Positions 52,129 to 61,500 of a DNA stretch of 64,000 nucleotides are shown in pieces. Below the pieces are notes generated by a model that did no database searches, was not told the DNA's origin, and saw only the letters and a list, made by a program, of their open reading frames with translations. A program made the translations under genes and the position numbers. Each line of letters begins with the position of its first letter. The stretch's first letter is position 1. Source of the stretch: Actinomycetes bacterium (GTDB taxonomy: Bacteria > Actinomycetota > Actinomycetes > Mycobacteriales > Mycobacteriaceae); the NCBI GenBank assembly GCA_023404955.1, contig JAEXZY010000070.1, positions 1 to 64,000 on the forward strand, written 5' to 3'.

Positions 52129-52947
52129 AAGCACTCAGAGCTTGCGGAGGCCGTGCCAGGCGAAAGACGGATGAGCCGCCGTGGACCACTTGAGCGTTGA
52201 GGCGCGCCAGCTGCCGCACGCGCGTCATACCGCAGCCACAGCGCACGATACGTAGCCGCGACAGTCGAACTGACGGGTCTAAACAAGTTGTGTCAGGTGT
52301 AACTTCCCCAATGATCGGGATGTCTTTCGCGGCACAGTGCGAATTGGGGTGAAGACAGCTGTTGGAGTGTGTGCAACCAATTTGTCTGCCACGCAGAGTG
52401 GGCCCCGGTGGGTAACGCTTCCTGGAACCTCAATCTTTGAGGGCCGAATGTCGGCTAACGGGCAACGGTCACGGCTCAATATAATTCATAATGTTATTCC
52501 TAACTTAGAATGATCGCGCTAGCTCTCGTTTTATTAATCGTCGGCGAAACAGTATTAGCATTCAATCACGCCAAAGCTCGGCCCTGCCCAAATATGCCGT
52601 TGCGGTTTTGCGTTTTGGGACCGTAGCAATCATCGCCGGCTCCCTGTGGGCGATCGAATCGGACTAGGTAGCGGCGCATGTACCTCCGGAAATGCGGTAG
52701 GGCCCAGGGTGGCAGGCGCAATCGATATTTTGCTAGTGATTGTCGCTGATTTGCTCATGATCGTGCCACCGAGAACATGAGATCCGCAACAGGTCGCGCA
52801 GCATCAACCTGCATCTTTGGTTGCGATCGGCCCATCAACTAGCCAGGGGCCTTTCCTTTGGTGGTCGGGTTTGGTAGTAAGCGCGTTTTGTTAGTAGAGT
52901 AATTCCGTTCGCGGAGCTCGGGGGCCACCAAGAAGGAATGTGAAGAT
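52129..52947. other. AT-rich gap of about 820 bases
   Basis: No gene with start signals. It includes the most AT-rich stretch of the area (about 52475-52560). A 58-codon plus-strand frame ending near 52513 looks protein-like but has no ribosome-binding site or family match. AT-rich DNA upstream of an Lsr2 gene is what a xenogeneic silencer would bind. Confidence 0.45.
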
Positions 52948-53295
52948 ATGGCCGAGGTAGTTGTACGAAAGCTCGTTGATGATATTGACGGCACTGACAT
53001 CGCCGATGGCGCTGGGGAGCGCGTCGAGTTCTCCTTCCGTGGTGTGGCCTATCAGATTGATCTGACCGCTTCTAATGCGACGAAGTTCGAGAAGGCGCTC
53101 AAGCCGTACATCGATGCTGCGGCCAAGGTGCGTGGAGGTGGACGCAGCCGCCAAGCCAAGGCCAGCGCAAATGCGAAGTCTGCGCCAGCAAGACTTTCGG
53201 CGATCCGAGAGTGGGCTCGGAAGAACGGGCACGAGGTCGCTGACCGCGGGCGAATCAAGGCGGAGATTGTGGAAGCTTTCGAGGCAGCGCACTAA
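52948..53295 (+). CDS. lsr2: Lsr2-family nucleoid-associated silencer
   Basis: A 115-residue Lsr2 protein. N-terminal dimerisation region VVVRKLVDDIDGTDI and FSFRGVAYQIDLTASNATKFE; C-terminal DNA-binding domain ARLSAIREWARKNGHEVADRGRIKAEIVEAF with the RGR AT-hook-like motif. Lsr2 is the actinobacterial H-NS analogue and silences AT-rich foreign DNA. As an extra copy within an island it probably modulates island expression or interferes with the host protein. GAAGGAATGTGAAGAT precedes the ATG. Confidence 0.92.
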   Translation: MAEVVVRKLVDDIDGTDIADGAGERVEFSFRGVAYQIDLTASNATKFEKALKPYIDAAAKVRGGGRSRQAKASANAKSAPARLSAIREWARKNGHEVADRGRIKAEIVEAFEAAH

Positions 53296-54664
53296 ACAGC
53301 CAGCGGCCGCGCCCCTTCCGATAGTGGTTGGCTCAAAATTTCTCCTTTTTATTGATCAAGCCTGACCAGTGAGACGAACCGGCGAAATCCATAGACGAGG
53401 GGCCGCCGCAGCAGGATTCTGCGCGTGTCTACGCTGCAGAGGCTGCTCGTCTAAAGCCTGGTAGGCACATGCGTAACTGCCACATCAGTTTTATCGTTCC
53501 CGCGTAGGGAATGATGGAGGCAGCGCCCCCGTTAAGGACTTGATGCTGCTAAGGACTGAAATCATGTGTTCCTGTAACTGGCGGGTTTGCGAGGTCGAAC
53601 CCCAGCGATCATTGCAGCGAGCTGCAGAGGCACGATCGATTGGCTGGAAGGGGACTCTGTAGAGCGCAAAACGATTCGACATAAGGCTTCTGTAGTCGGC
53701 CAAGAGGATTGGTAGCGATTAGACGGCAGCATCTTTAAACGGCGCTGGGTTTCTATGCAAGGTTTTAAATGCGGAAGCAGGGGTAGTGGTTGCCTCCTCA
53801 AACGCCTTTGCGGAAGATGGCAGCGCCCGGTGCGCGCCGGTTACCTGCAGGGGATAGGAGGATATAGAGCATTCTGCGAGGGGGTGCCGTTCGTCTTACG
53901 CCGGTTTCGCCGCACACAGCCGAATGAACACTGTCAAACGACTTCACCCTGTTGCGCCTCGCAGGCGGCTACCCGAAATCGTCTGCTGGGTCGACGGCTA
54001 ACCACGGCAGCCATCTCTCGAACATATTGCGGCGTTCCGGGTTCACTGGTTAACAACACTTACTATCCGTTGCCCCATAGTGCGCTTGTTGATGAACCGA
54101 ATCGAACAGCGTCCGTTTTGATGCTTGCATGAGCCTGACCGGAGCGGCCGGTGTGAACACTCCACGACAACGAATCCTGCGAGGCGAAACGGTCAGTAGC
54201 TGAGGCGCCCAACGAGCGAATTCCATCGACGCCCGGAACTATCCCGGACCCCGCTGCAACAGCATGCACGCGGGAGTCAATCACCCATTCGATCCTGGTT
54301 ATAGCTCGCATTATGTGCGAATTTCGTGCCAGACTGAGCGCTACGCGGACGATCATGAATCCGAGTGGCGTGGTCGCGACGCCGGCTCGAGATCGATGCA
54401 CTAAACGCCTGTTTCGCAGGCAAGCTAGGTGCATCTCTCTCGAACCCCATCGGACGCGCCGGGCAGTGTGATGGAGGGGCACATGCGGGATCACTCGTAC
54501 GATGTCGGCCCGACCGGACTCGCAGGGGCTGACAAATTAGTTACATGGCGCCTAGCGCCGGGTCATCCGGCTTCGGTCGGCATTCGGACTACTCGTCGAG
54601 CCGGGCGCGCATCGCCACGGCGCAGGTGGGACTGACTCCCGAGATCTTTAATTCGGGGCGAAGC
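53296..54664. other. Gap of about 1.37 kb before the protease operon
   Basis: Frames of up to 125 codons exist but none has a ribosome-binding site plus a recognisable fold. The sequence looks like decayed genes. It separates the AT-rich cargo from the GC-rich protease operon and may be a boundary between two acquisitions. Confidence 0.5.
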
Positions 54665-55354
54665 ATGCGACCAACGACCGCGTCGCGACCCGTATCGCTG
54701 ACGCTCATCGAAACAAACCGTTTGTACGGCGAGGCTCTCGCGGCTCAGCTGCGTATGTGCGACTGGGCGGGTGACGTCCGCATTGTCGACTCGGCGGTGA
54801 GCGCGGTTCGGCGAATTCGTTCCCTTCATTCTAATCTTGTGCTCGTCAGCATGACCGGGCAATCGTCTCGCGACGCGTTGATTACGCTGAGGGAACTGGC
54901 TCCCGAATCCACGGTGGTGGCCGTTGGAGTCGGTGATTCTGACGACGATGTTGTTCACTGCGCCGAACTCGGTGTCGCGGGTCTACTGCCGAGTGACGCC
55001 ACCTTGAGGGATCTCGAGGCTCTGGTTCTTAGCATCGGCCGTGGCGAGTCCTCGTGCTCGCCGCGGGTCACGGCGGCATTGCTTCGCCAGGTCGCCACCG
55101 CCGCCAGGGAGCGTCGCGACACATCACCACCGTTCCTAGAGCGGCTCAGTCCTCGCGAACACGAGGTGCTTCACCTCATTGAGCAGGGTCGGACGAATAA
55201 GGAAATCGGGCGCATGCTGGGCATCGAAGTTCGCACGGTCAAGAATCATGTGCACAACTTGCTCCAGAAGCTGGAAGTGACCCGTCGCGGCGAGGCGGCG
55301 GCCAGACTGCGGGCCGCGTCGAACCGGGTTCCGTCGAGCGTCCAGGAGTACTAG
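54665..55354 (+). CDS. LuxR-type response-regulator-like protein lacking the phospho-Asp
   Basis: A 229-residue protein: receiver-like domain (SLTLIETNRLYGEALAAQLR to about 120) and LuxR helix-turn-helix (LSPREHEVLHLIEQGRTNKEIG, then VRTVKNHVHNLLQKL). At the position of the phosphorylated Asp the sequence reads NLVLVSMTG, so the residue is Ser, and phosphorylation in the normal way is unlikely. ATG 54665 is chosen because the receiver fold starts a few residues later. It heads the protease operon on the same strand. Confidence 0.8.
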   Translation: MRPTTASRPVSLTLIETNRLYGEALAAQLRMCDWAGDVRIVDSAVSAVRRIRSLHSNLVLVSMTGQSSRDALITLRELAPESTVVAVGVGDSDDDVVHCAELGVAGLLPSDATLRDLEALVLSIGRGESSCSPRVTAALLRQVATAARERRDTSPPFLERLSPREHEVLHLIEQGRTNKEIGRMLGIEVRTVKNHVHNLLQKLEVTRRGEAAARLRAASNRVPSSVQEY

Positions 55355-55515
55355 TACTTCTCAGCGGGTGGTCCTGGTACCTCCGCTCCGTGTGGACATA
55401 GACGTACTGGTACCGCGTTAGATCCAAGATAAGCCATTGGATCCTGTCGATCGATCGGCGTCTACGCCTAACGTTCTGCGGCACAGGATCATTGCTCGGG
55501 AGGGAGCGTGAACGT

Positions 55516-55935
55516 GTGTCCAACATACGAATCCTTCTCGCGGGAACGTCGCTGGAGGTCCAGGACGTGTTGGCAACCGCCGTTATCAGACACAGAGATC
55601 TCGTCCTCACACCCGGGGCCCGAGATGAAGTCGAAACGCTCTTGAGCGCCGAGTATGCCGACGTCGTCGTGATCGAATGGCGGGGCGACGACCGAGCACC
55701 GGCCGTCGCCGAACGACTCCTCGACGAATACCCCGGCATCGGCATTGTTGCCATTGACCTCAAGAATGACCGAGCGTTGATGCACGATCGGGTGCCGCGA
55801 ACCACTGTCATCGGGCCGGTCACTGCGGACTCGGTCGTTGCGGCGATTCGTCGGGCCGCAATCAGTTGCGAATCGCTGAGCCCTTCGACCCAGAGCGAGT
55901 CCACCCGACCGCCTCATGCCGGCGGCGTGTCATGA
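55516..55935 (+). CDS. Receiver-only protein with Asp-to-Glu substitution
   Basis: A 139-residue receiver-like domain with no output domain: NIRILLAGTSLEVQDVLATA, then ADVVVIEWRGDD, where Glu replaces the phospho-acceptor Asp. A Glu there can mimic phosphorylation. GTG 55516 has GGAGGGAG upstream. Its stop overlaps the next start (ATGA). It may bind and lock the LuxR-like regulator or another partner; this is inference. Confidence 0.65.
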   Translation: MSNIRILLAGTSLEVQDVLATAVIRHRDLVLTPGARDEVETLLSAEYADVVVIEWRGDDRAPAVAERLLDEYPGIGIVAIDLKNDRALMHDRVPRTTVIGPVTADSVVAAIRRAAISCESLSPSTQSESTRPPHAGGVS

Positions 55936-56834
55936 CCGATACAGATACCTACTACCCGCGGTTGCGGGAGGCGCTCGACGACCAATTCCTCGGGCTGACT
56001 GACGCTCAACTTGACGACGCATTCGCGGACGCCTTTGGCGAGGGCGTTTCTCCAGCGGAGTATGAAGAGTTTTTTGGTGCCATCGGGAAGGCCCTCAAGA
56101 AGGCCGCGCCCACGATCGCCGCGGTCGGAAAGGGCGCCCTCGGTGGCGCGGCGGCCGGCAGCGCCGCCGGACCCTTTGGTGCACTCGGCGGGGCACTGCT
56201 GGGCGGCGTGGGGTCGGCGCTGTCGAGGCAGCGTTCCGGACAGGGCAAGGGACTGGGCCGGGGGTTGACCAGCGTGGTGAACACTGCCGGAACGTTGGCG
56301 GGTCAACCGATCCCGCAGGTTGGCGCATCCGCTTCCGGTGCACTGTCCGGCGGGAGCGGTACGGCCACCTCCGCTTTGCGGATGGTGTTGAGCCGTCCCG
56401 AGACTGGCCGCGCCCTGAGGTCTCTCTTCTCCGGCACAAACGCCGCGATACCGGTGGGCGGCGCTGGGGGGCCGGCTATACCGGCGGGCGCGTTCGCGGG
56501 ACTCCTGGGAGCGCTGGCGGGTGAGGCCGAGGCGGAGGCCTTCGAAGGAGCAAGCGAGGATGCGGCAACCGTGCCCGGCTACCTCGTCGACGCTAACGGG
56601 CAGCTGGTGGTCGACCCCGCTGACCCGGATCTGCGGTCGGCGCGGGTGCTTCAACTGCTGGCGAGCATCCCGCCCGAGGGCGATGCCGCCCAGTTCACCG
56701 GAATGGATGAGTCAGAGGGTGACGACGACATCGACGACGAATACACAGATGACTTCGTAGACGTGCTCGATCTCGATGTCGATCAGATCGGCCTCGACGA
56801 GTTTTGGGCGAGTCCCGAGTCCTACCGACTCTAG
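55932..56834 (+). CDS. Gly/Ala-rich protein with acidic C terminus
   Basis: A 300-residue protein. After an N-terminal acidic part (LTDAQLDDAFADAFGEG) comes EEFFGAIGKALKKAAPTIAAVGKG, an amphipathic basic helix, then a long Gly/Ala-rich stretch (GGAAAGSAAGPFGALGGALLGG) that resembles membrane-inserting or glycine-zipper segments. A second helical Gly/Ala region is near 200, and the last 50 residues are very acidic. Such a design recalls pore-forming or scaffold proteins. No family recognised. It is coupled to the receiver gene by four bases. Confidence 0.65.
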   Translation: MTDTDTYYPRLREALDDQFLGLTDAQLDDAFADAFGEGVSPAEYEEFFGAIGKALKKAAPTIAAVGKGALGGAAAGSAAGPFGALGGALLGGVGSALSRQRSGQGKGLGRGLTSVVNTAGTLAGQPIPQVGASASGALSGGSGTATSALRMVLSRPETGRALRSLFSGTNAAIPVGGAGGPAIPAGAFAGLLGALAGEAEAEAFEGASEDAATVPGYLVDANGQLVVDPADPDLRSARVLQLLASIPPEGDAAQFTGMDESEGDDDIDDEYTDDFVDVLDLDVDQIGLDEFWASPESYRL

Positions 56835-56844
56835 GGAAACTACC

Positions 56845-57384
56845 GTGACTGACAATCCCGCAGCCGAAATACTCCAGCAGCATCTGAGTGGTGTAGACGT
56901 TTCCGATCAGCTGGCCGGCTTATTGGCCAATGATCCGCAACTATCTCCGGTTGCGCAGTTGCTGGCGAATCGCGACCAGAACACCCAAGCGGAGACGGCA
57001 GGCGAGAATGCAATCGACGCGAGCGTTCAGGCGCAAGCCGACCTACAGGAGCTCGATGCGCAATTGCAGCGTCAGGCCGGCGACATAGAACTACTCGTAC
57101 GCGAGCAGGAGGCGCTACACCAGTCGGTGCGCTACACGGCGAACGAAGTCGAGCGCCTCCATGCTTTGCTGGATCCGGTCGCAGCCGCCCTGGGAGCATG
57201 CCCGACGTGTCTGGGTGAGGACGCGGACTGTCCGCTGTGCCGGGGGCAAGGCGTGCCCGGATCGCTTCCGCCCGACCCGGAGTGCTTTCGGGCAATCGTG
57301 TGGCCCGCGGTGCGGGCTCACGCCTACCAGCGTTCGCGGACGGTCCGCGGACGACCCGACACACGGGATAGGAGCGTTCAATGA
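56845..57384 (+). CDS. Coiled-coil protein with DnaJ-type zinc motif
   Basis: A 179-residue protein: helical coiled coil (about 60-115, ADLQELDAQLQRQAGDIELL) followed by CPTCLGEDADCPLCRGQG (two CxxC pairs), the spacing of DnaJ-like zinc ribbons. GTG 56845 lies ten bases after the previous stop; the next gene overlaps its stop by four. Possibly an adaptor or chaperone for the large enzyme. Confidence 0.65.
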   Translation: MTDNPAAEILQQHLSGVDVSDQLAGLLANDPQLSPVAQLLANRDQNTQAETAGENAIDASVQAQADLQELDAQLQRQAGDIELLVREQEALHQSVRYTANEVERLHALLDPVAAALGACPTCLGEDADCPLCRGQGVPGSLPPDPECFRAIVWPAVRAHAYQRSRTVRGRPDTRDRSVQ

Positions 57385-57977
57385 CAGCCTCACTAGACGA
57401 GTTCGATGCCATCATCGACGACGTCGATTTTGAAGAGAACGAGGAGGCCTATCGCAGGCCCGTCAGAACGCCGTCACGGCGAGGTAGTTTCCAGTCCAGA
57501 TCGTCCGGCTCGGCTAGTCAAGGCCAGGTGCAGGCCACCGCCCGCAGCCTGGATGCGAAGATCGAAACGCTATCGACTGCGGTTCGGACTCTCGAGACGA
57601 GGGTCAACGGTATCGCCGCGACGCAGTCCAAATCCGGAGTTCTGCTACGCCGAGAATCCACAGAACGCCGCAAGGCACTCGAAGGCGTGCGCGCCGATTT
57701 GCAGCAGACGAAAATGCTCTCGGCACTCTTACCAATGCTGACGACCGAAACTGTCGATGTGGTGCTGACCCCGTCCGGAAGCGGATTTTTAGCCGGACCG
57801 GGAGCGGCGGGCGCGACCGTGGGAACCACGACACGAAAATTCCTCGTACAGCCTGACAATCAGCTCGCTACGTTGCTGCCACTGTTCCTGCTGATGCAGC
57901 CACCGGCGGGCACCGACGGAGCGAAGTCAGGCTTCGACCCCATGATGCTCATGCTATTCGTCGCCCTCAAGAAGTGA
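57381..57977 (+). CDS. Coiled-coil hypothetical protein
   Basis: A 198-residue protein: acidic N terminus (LDEFDAIIDDVDFEENEE), Arg/Ser-rich linker, a coiled coil (about 55-115, LDAKIETLSTAVRTLETRV) and a C-terminal hydrophobic segment (LLPLFLLMQPPAGTDG, then FDPMMLMLFVALKK). It could attach to a membrane or to a partner by that end. Coupled to its upstream neighbour by ATGA. Confidence 0.62.
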   Translation: MTASLDEFDAIIDDVDFEENEEAYRRPVRTPSRRGSFQSRSSGSASQGQVQATARSLDAKIETLSTAVRTLETRVNGIAATQSKSGVLLRRESTERRKALEGVRADLQQTKMLSALLPMLTTETVDVVLTPSGSGFLAGPGAAGATVGTTTRKFLVQPDNQLATLLPLFLLMQPPAGTDGAKSGFDPMMLMLFVALKK

Positions 57978-57989
57978 CGGGGGTGCGCG

Positions 57990-58481
57990 ATGACGACATT
58001 CGCTTTCGCTGGAGCAACGGCAGCAGCAGCGACGGGCAATCTCATTGTTCCCGACGTCCGCGGCGAGGAGCGCGCCGACGCGGAGACAAAAATTCGGCAG
58101 GCCGGTTTCCAGCCTTACGCCAACATCGTCGAGAGCAAGATCCCCGGAGATCCCAACGACGGCAAGGTCTACCTTCAAGACCCGTCGCCGCCAGCTGTGC
58201 GGCCCGAGGGGTCGATTGTCACCCTGCACGTCGTTGAGTTGGCTGCTCCGGCGGTTGATTTGAACGCGCGCCTTAATGCGCTCGAGGCGGCGGTCAAGTT
58301 GATCGAGACCGAAGACAACGCGAAGGACCGCTTCGACAAGCTCGCTACGGCTATAGCAAAGGCCGAGAGCGACGCTGACGCAAAAAAGCGTTACGACGAG
58401 ATCATCGACCGGCTAAACGAGCTGGAAAAGGGACAGTCGGGCGGTTCGTCCAGAGCCGGGCGGTCGTCCAGCACTACCTGA
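57990..58481 (+). CDS. PASTA-domain protein with C-terminal coiled coil
   Basis: A 163-residue protein. Residues about 18-77 are a PASTA-like domain: IVPDVRGEERADAETKIRQAGF, ending with the proline-flanked VYLQDPSPPAVRPEGSIVTLHV. PASTA domains bind peptidoglycan or muropeptides in penicillin-binding proteins and kinases. A coiled coil follows (about 85-150) and a Ser-rich tail. No signal peptide, which is odd for a wall-binding domain. Twelve bases after the preceding gene. Confidence 0.72.
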   Translation: MTTFAFAGATAAAATGNLIVPDVRGEERADAETKIRQAGFQPYANIVESKIPGDPNDGKVYLQDPSPPAVRPEGSIVTLHVVELAAPAVDLNARLNALEAAVKLIETEDNAKDRFDKLATAIAKAESDADAKKRYDEIIDRLNELEKGQSGGSSRAGRSSSTT

Positions 58482-58528
58482 CGGCCAGGGCGCACTGAAC
58501 TGACGCTAGGCGATCGGGGGAGTTGACT

Positions 58529-61500
58529 GTGGATCCCGCGCTGCAGGATCTCATCCGTCCTGGGGCCGGGCCGCCTGACGAGCAACTAGCCGTCATCCTG
58601 CGCCTCCGAGACGCCACGAGTCTGCCAGCGGGGGTGCGGGTGGTCGCCCGGTTCGGCGACATCGTTACGGCGCGCGTATCGCGATCGTCGATCCGACGCG
58701 TTTGGGCAGACGACCGAACCGCAAGTTTGAAGGCGTCGCGCACTTACGGCGTCCCCCTCGAACCAATTTCGGATACAGGCGCCGCCAGCACCGCGCCGCA
58801 GCGTCCTAACGTCGTCGCCACCGGTCGCGGCGCCGTGATCGGGATGGTTGACTGGGGATGGGACATCGCCCATCCGGACCTCCGTCGTCCGGACGGAACG
58901 ACCCGCTTGCTAAGCATTTGGGATCAGCGCAGCCATCGCAACGGCAGCGCTGTCGCACCCTACGGCTACGGTCGGGTTATCACCGCGGCCGAGATCAACT
59001 CGGCACTTGGCGAAGCCGATCCGTACGCATCGCTGGGCTACGACCCGGCGGACTTCGACAGCGGCTCCGGCGCACACGGCACCCACACGGCGAGCATCGC
59101 GGCGGCCATCGCCCGCGACGCCGAATTCGTATTCGTCAACCCGGGACGTCAACGTGCTCGCGATCAGATGCCTCTGGGCGACTCCTGCGAGTTGCTCGAG
59201 GCGCTGGATTTCATCGATCGCGTCGCCGGTTCTCGGTCCTGTGTCATCAACATGAGCCTCGGCCGCCATGCAGGCGAGCACACCGGCCGCACTTGCGTCG
59301 AGATGGCAATGGACCAGTTCCTGAGTCGTCGACGCGGCCGAGCGATCGTGCAGTCAGCTGGAAATTACTTCGAGCGCCGCACGCACACGTCGTGGCAGTT
59401 GGCACCTGGCGAGGTCCACGTTCTTGAGGTGGCGGCCGACCCGGGCGACCCGACGCGCAATGAGATCGACATCTGGTACCCGGGTCGCGACAGGATTACC
59501 GTCGAGGTGTCTTCCAGTGACGGCAGATGGACATCTAGGTCACTACCAGGTTCGTCAATGACGTTAACCGCTGGAACCACCGTTCTCGCAAGGGTTTACC
59601 ACCGGCTACACGATCCGAACAACGGCGATAATCAGTGCACTGTCTTTCTTGAGCCCTCACCGGAGACGGCAAACTGGCAGATCCGCCTATTCGGCGATCG
59701 AATCGACGACGGCCGGGTTCACGCATGGATCGAACGCGACAGCAGCTGCACGAACTGCCAGGCGAGGTTCCCCACCCCCGGCGCCGACCCGAAGACCACC
59801 ATTGGCAGCATCGCCAACGGATACCTGCCGATCGTCGTCGGCGCTTACGACCCGCACGACCCTTCCAGAGGGCTCGGTCGATTTTCCAGCTCTGGACCAA
59901 CGCGTGACGGCCGCCAGAAGCCAGATCTGCTTGCTCCTGGCGTGATGATCGATGGAGCATTGTCGCGGGGCGCAGCACGCGGACGGCTGCACACTCGAAT
60001 GTCGGGGACCAGCATGGCCGCCCCCGCCGTGGCCGGCACGGTGGCATTGATGTTTCAAGCGGCTGGGGGACCGTTGACCGTTGAGGAAACTCGGCGCGCC
60101 CTCCTCTCTTCCTGCCAGCCGGCCGAAACCGGGCTGGATTCACAGCGAACCGGATACGGCTACCTCGACATCGCTGCGTCAGTGGCGGCGGTGACGCCGA
60201 CGCCTAATGGCGCCACCAGAGTCGGCGGAAATGGAAGCGAGGCAACGAATATGCACATCGGTGACGAGGCATCCCTACCCCGGGACGGCGATCCCGACGG
60301 CTTCGAGGGTGAGCGGATTGTAGGCCCCTTGCGCTGCCCGATGTTCGCCGGTGATCCGGAACTGCGCGACGTTCGCGAGGGCCGATTGCGGCTGGCGGCA
60401 GCCGGGACGTCGGCTCATCCGGCGCCCGTGCGATCCACCGGTTCTGCGGTCCGAAAAATTCAGCTCGCACTTATCGCAAGCGGTAATTCTCTGGCGGCGG
60501 GAGCCGACGGAGTATTCGGCCCGGAGACTGGTCGGGCGGTGACCGCATTTAAGTTGGCGCGTGGAATCTCGCCCGCTGACCCCGTCGTCGGTCCGCAGAC
60601 GATCATCGCTCTCGATAGCGCATGTGCCGGCGCCGCGCCGCCCGAGCCGCAGCCCTCGCCCTGCCGGTTCGCTGTGGCCTCCTCCGGCCGGGTATGCGCG
60701 GACCCGCATCCGGCGCCCGCGCCCCCCGTGCCGATACCGGTTCCTCCGCCACCCAAACCGGATGAGCACCGCGCAGACGTGCGGGTGGCGATCGTCGGAG
60801 GCGGGTTTGCCGGACTCATGGCCGCCTGGAGCATGCACGGCGGCGGGCCGTCGGTCACGGTATTCGAGGGACGCGACAGAATCGGCGGTCGCGTGCGCTC
60901 CGACACCGCCTTTATCCCCGGCAAGGTCGTCGAGGCTGGCGCCGAGTTAATCGGTGACAACCATCCGACGTGGATCATGCTGGCGCGAACCTTTGGCCTG
61001 GACTTGAAACCGCTGACGACCGATGAGGACTTTGCTCGGCGGCATCTCAAAACCCGGGTGTGTTTCGGCGGTCGCGAACTCAGCACAGCCGAGAAGAAGC
61101 GCATAGAGGACGTGTTGGACAAGCGGATACTGCCGGCGATTGGCGTAGAGGCGAAGCGGATCCAACCCCTGGCGCCGTGGGACTCCAAAGATGCGTCATT
61201 GTTCGACAACATGTCAGTCGAGCAGGCCTTCGACCGCAAAGTGCTGTTCGGGCCGTGGGACACCCTGCCACCCGACGTGGCTATGGCACGGCGCTACCTG
61301 GAGTTCACCATCGAGAATGACAACTGTGCACCTGTATCACGGCACAGCTATCTGGCGCTGCTGGCCGCGGTCAGCGCCGGACGCATGGGTGCCGACATGC
61401 TTGGGTATTGGAAGCACACTGAAACGCGGCGGTGTTCGGGCGGCAACGAACAGTTGGCGACCCACCTGAGCAAACCGCTGCACGATGTCCGCCTCAGCAC

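Noticed and set aside
52340..52513. 58-codon frame starting GTG upstream of lsr2
   Set aside because: Sequence looks mildly protein-like but lacks a start signal and any recognised family.
53755..54132. 125-codon plus-strand frame in the gap before the protease operon
   Set aside because: No ribosome-binding site, Arg/Cys-rich random-looking sequence, no motif.
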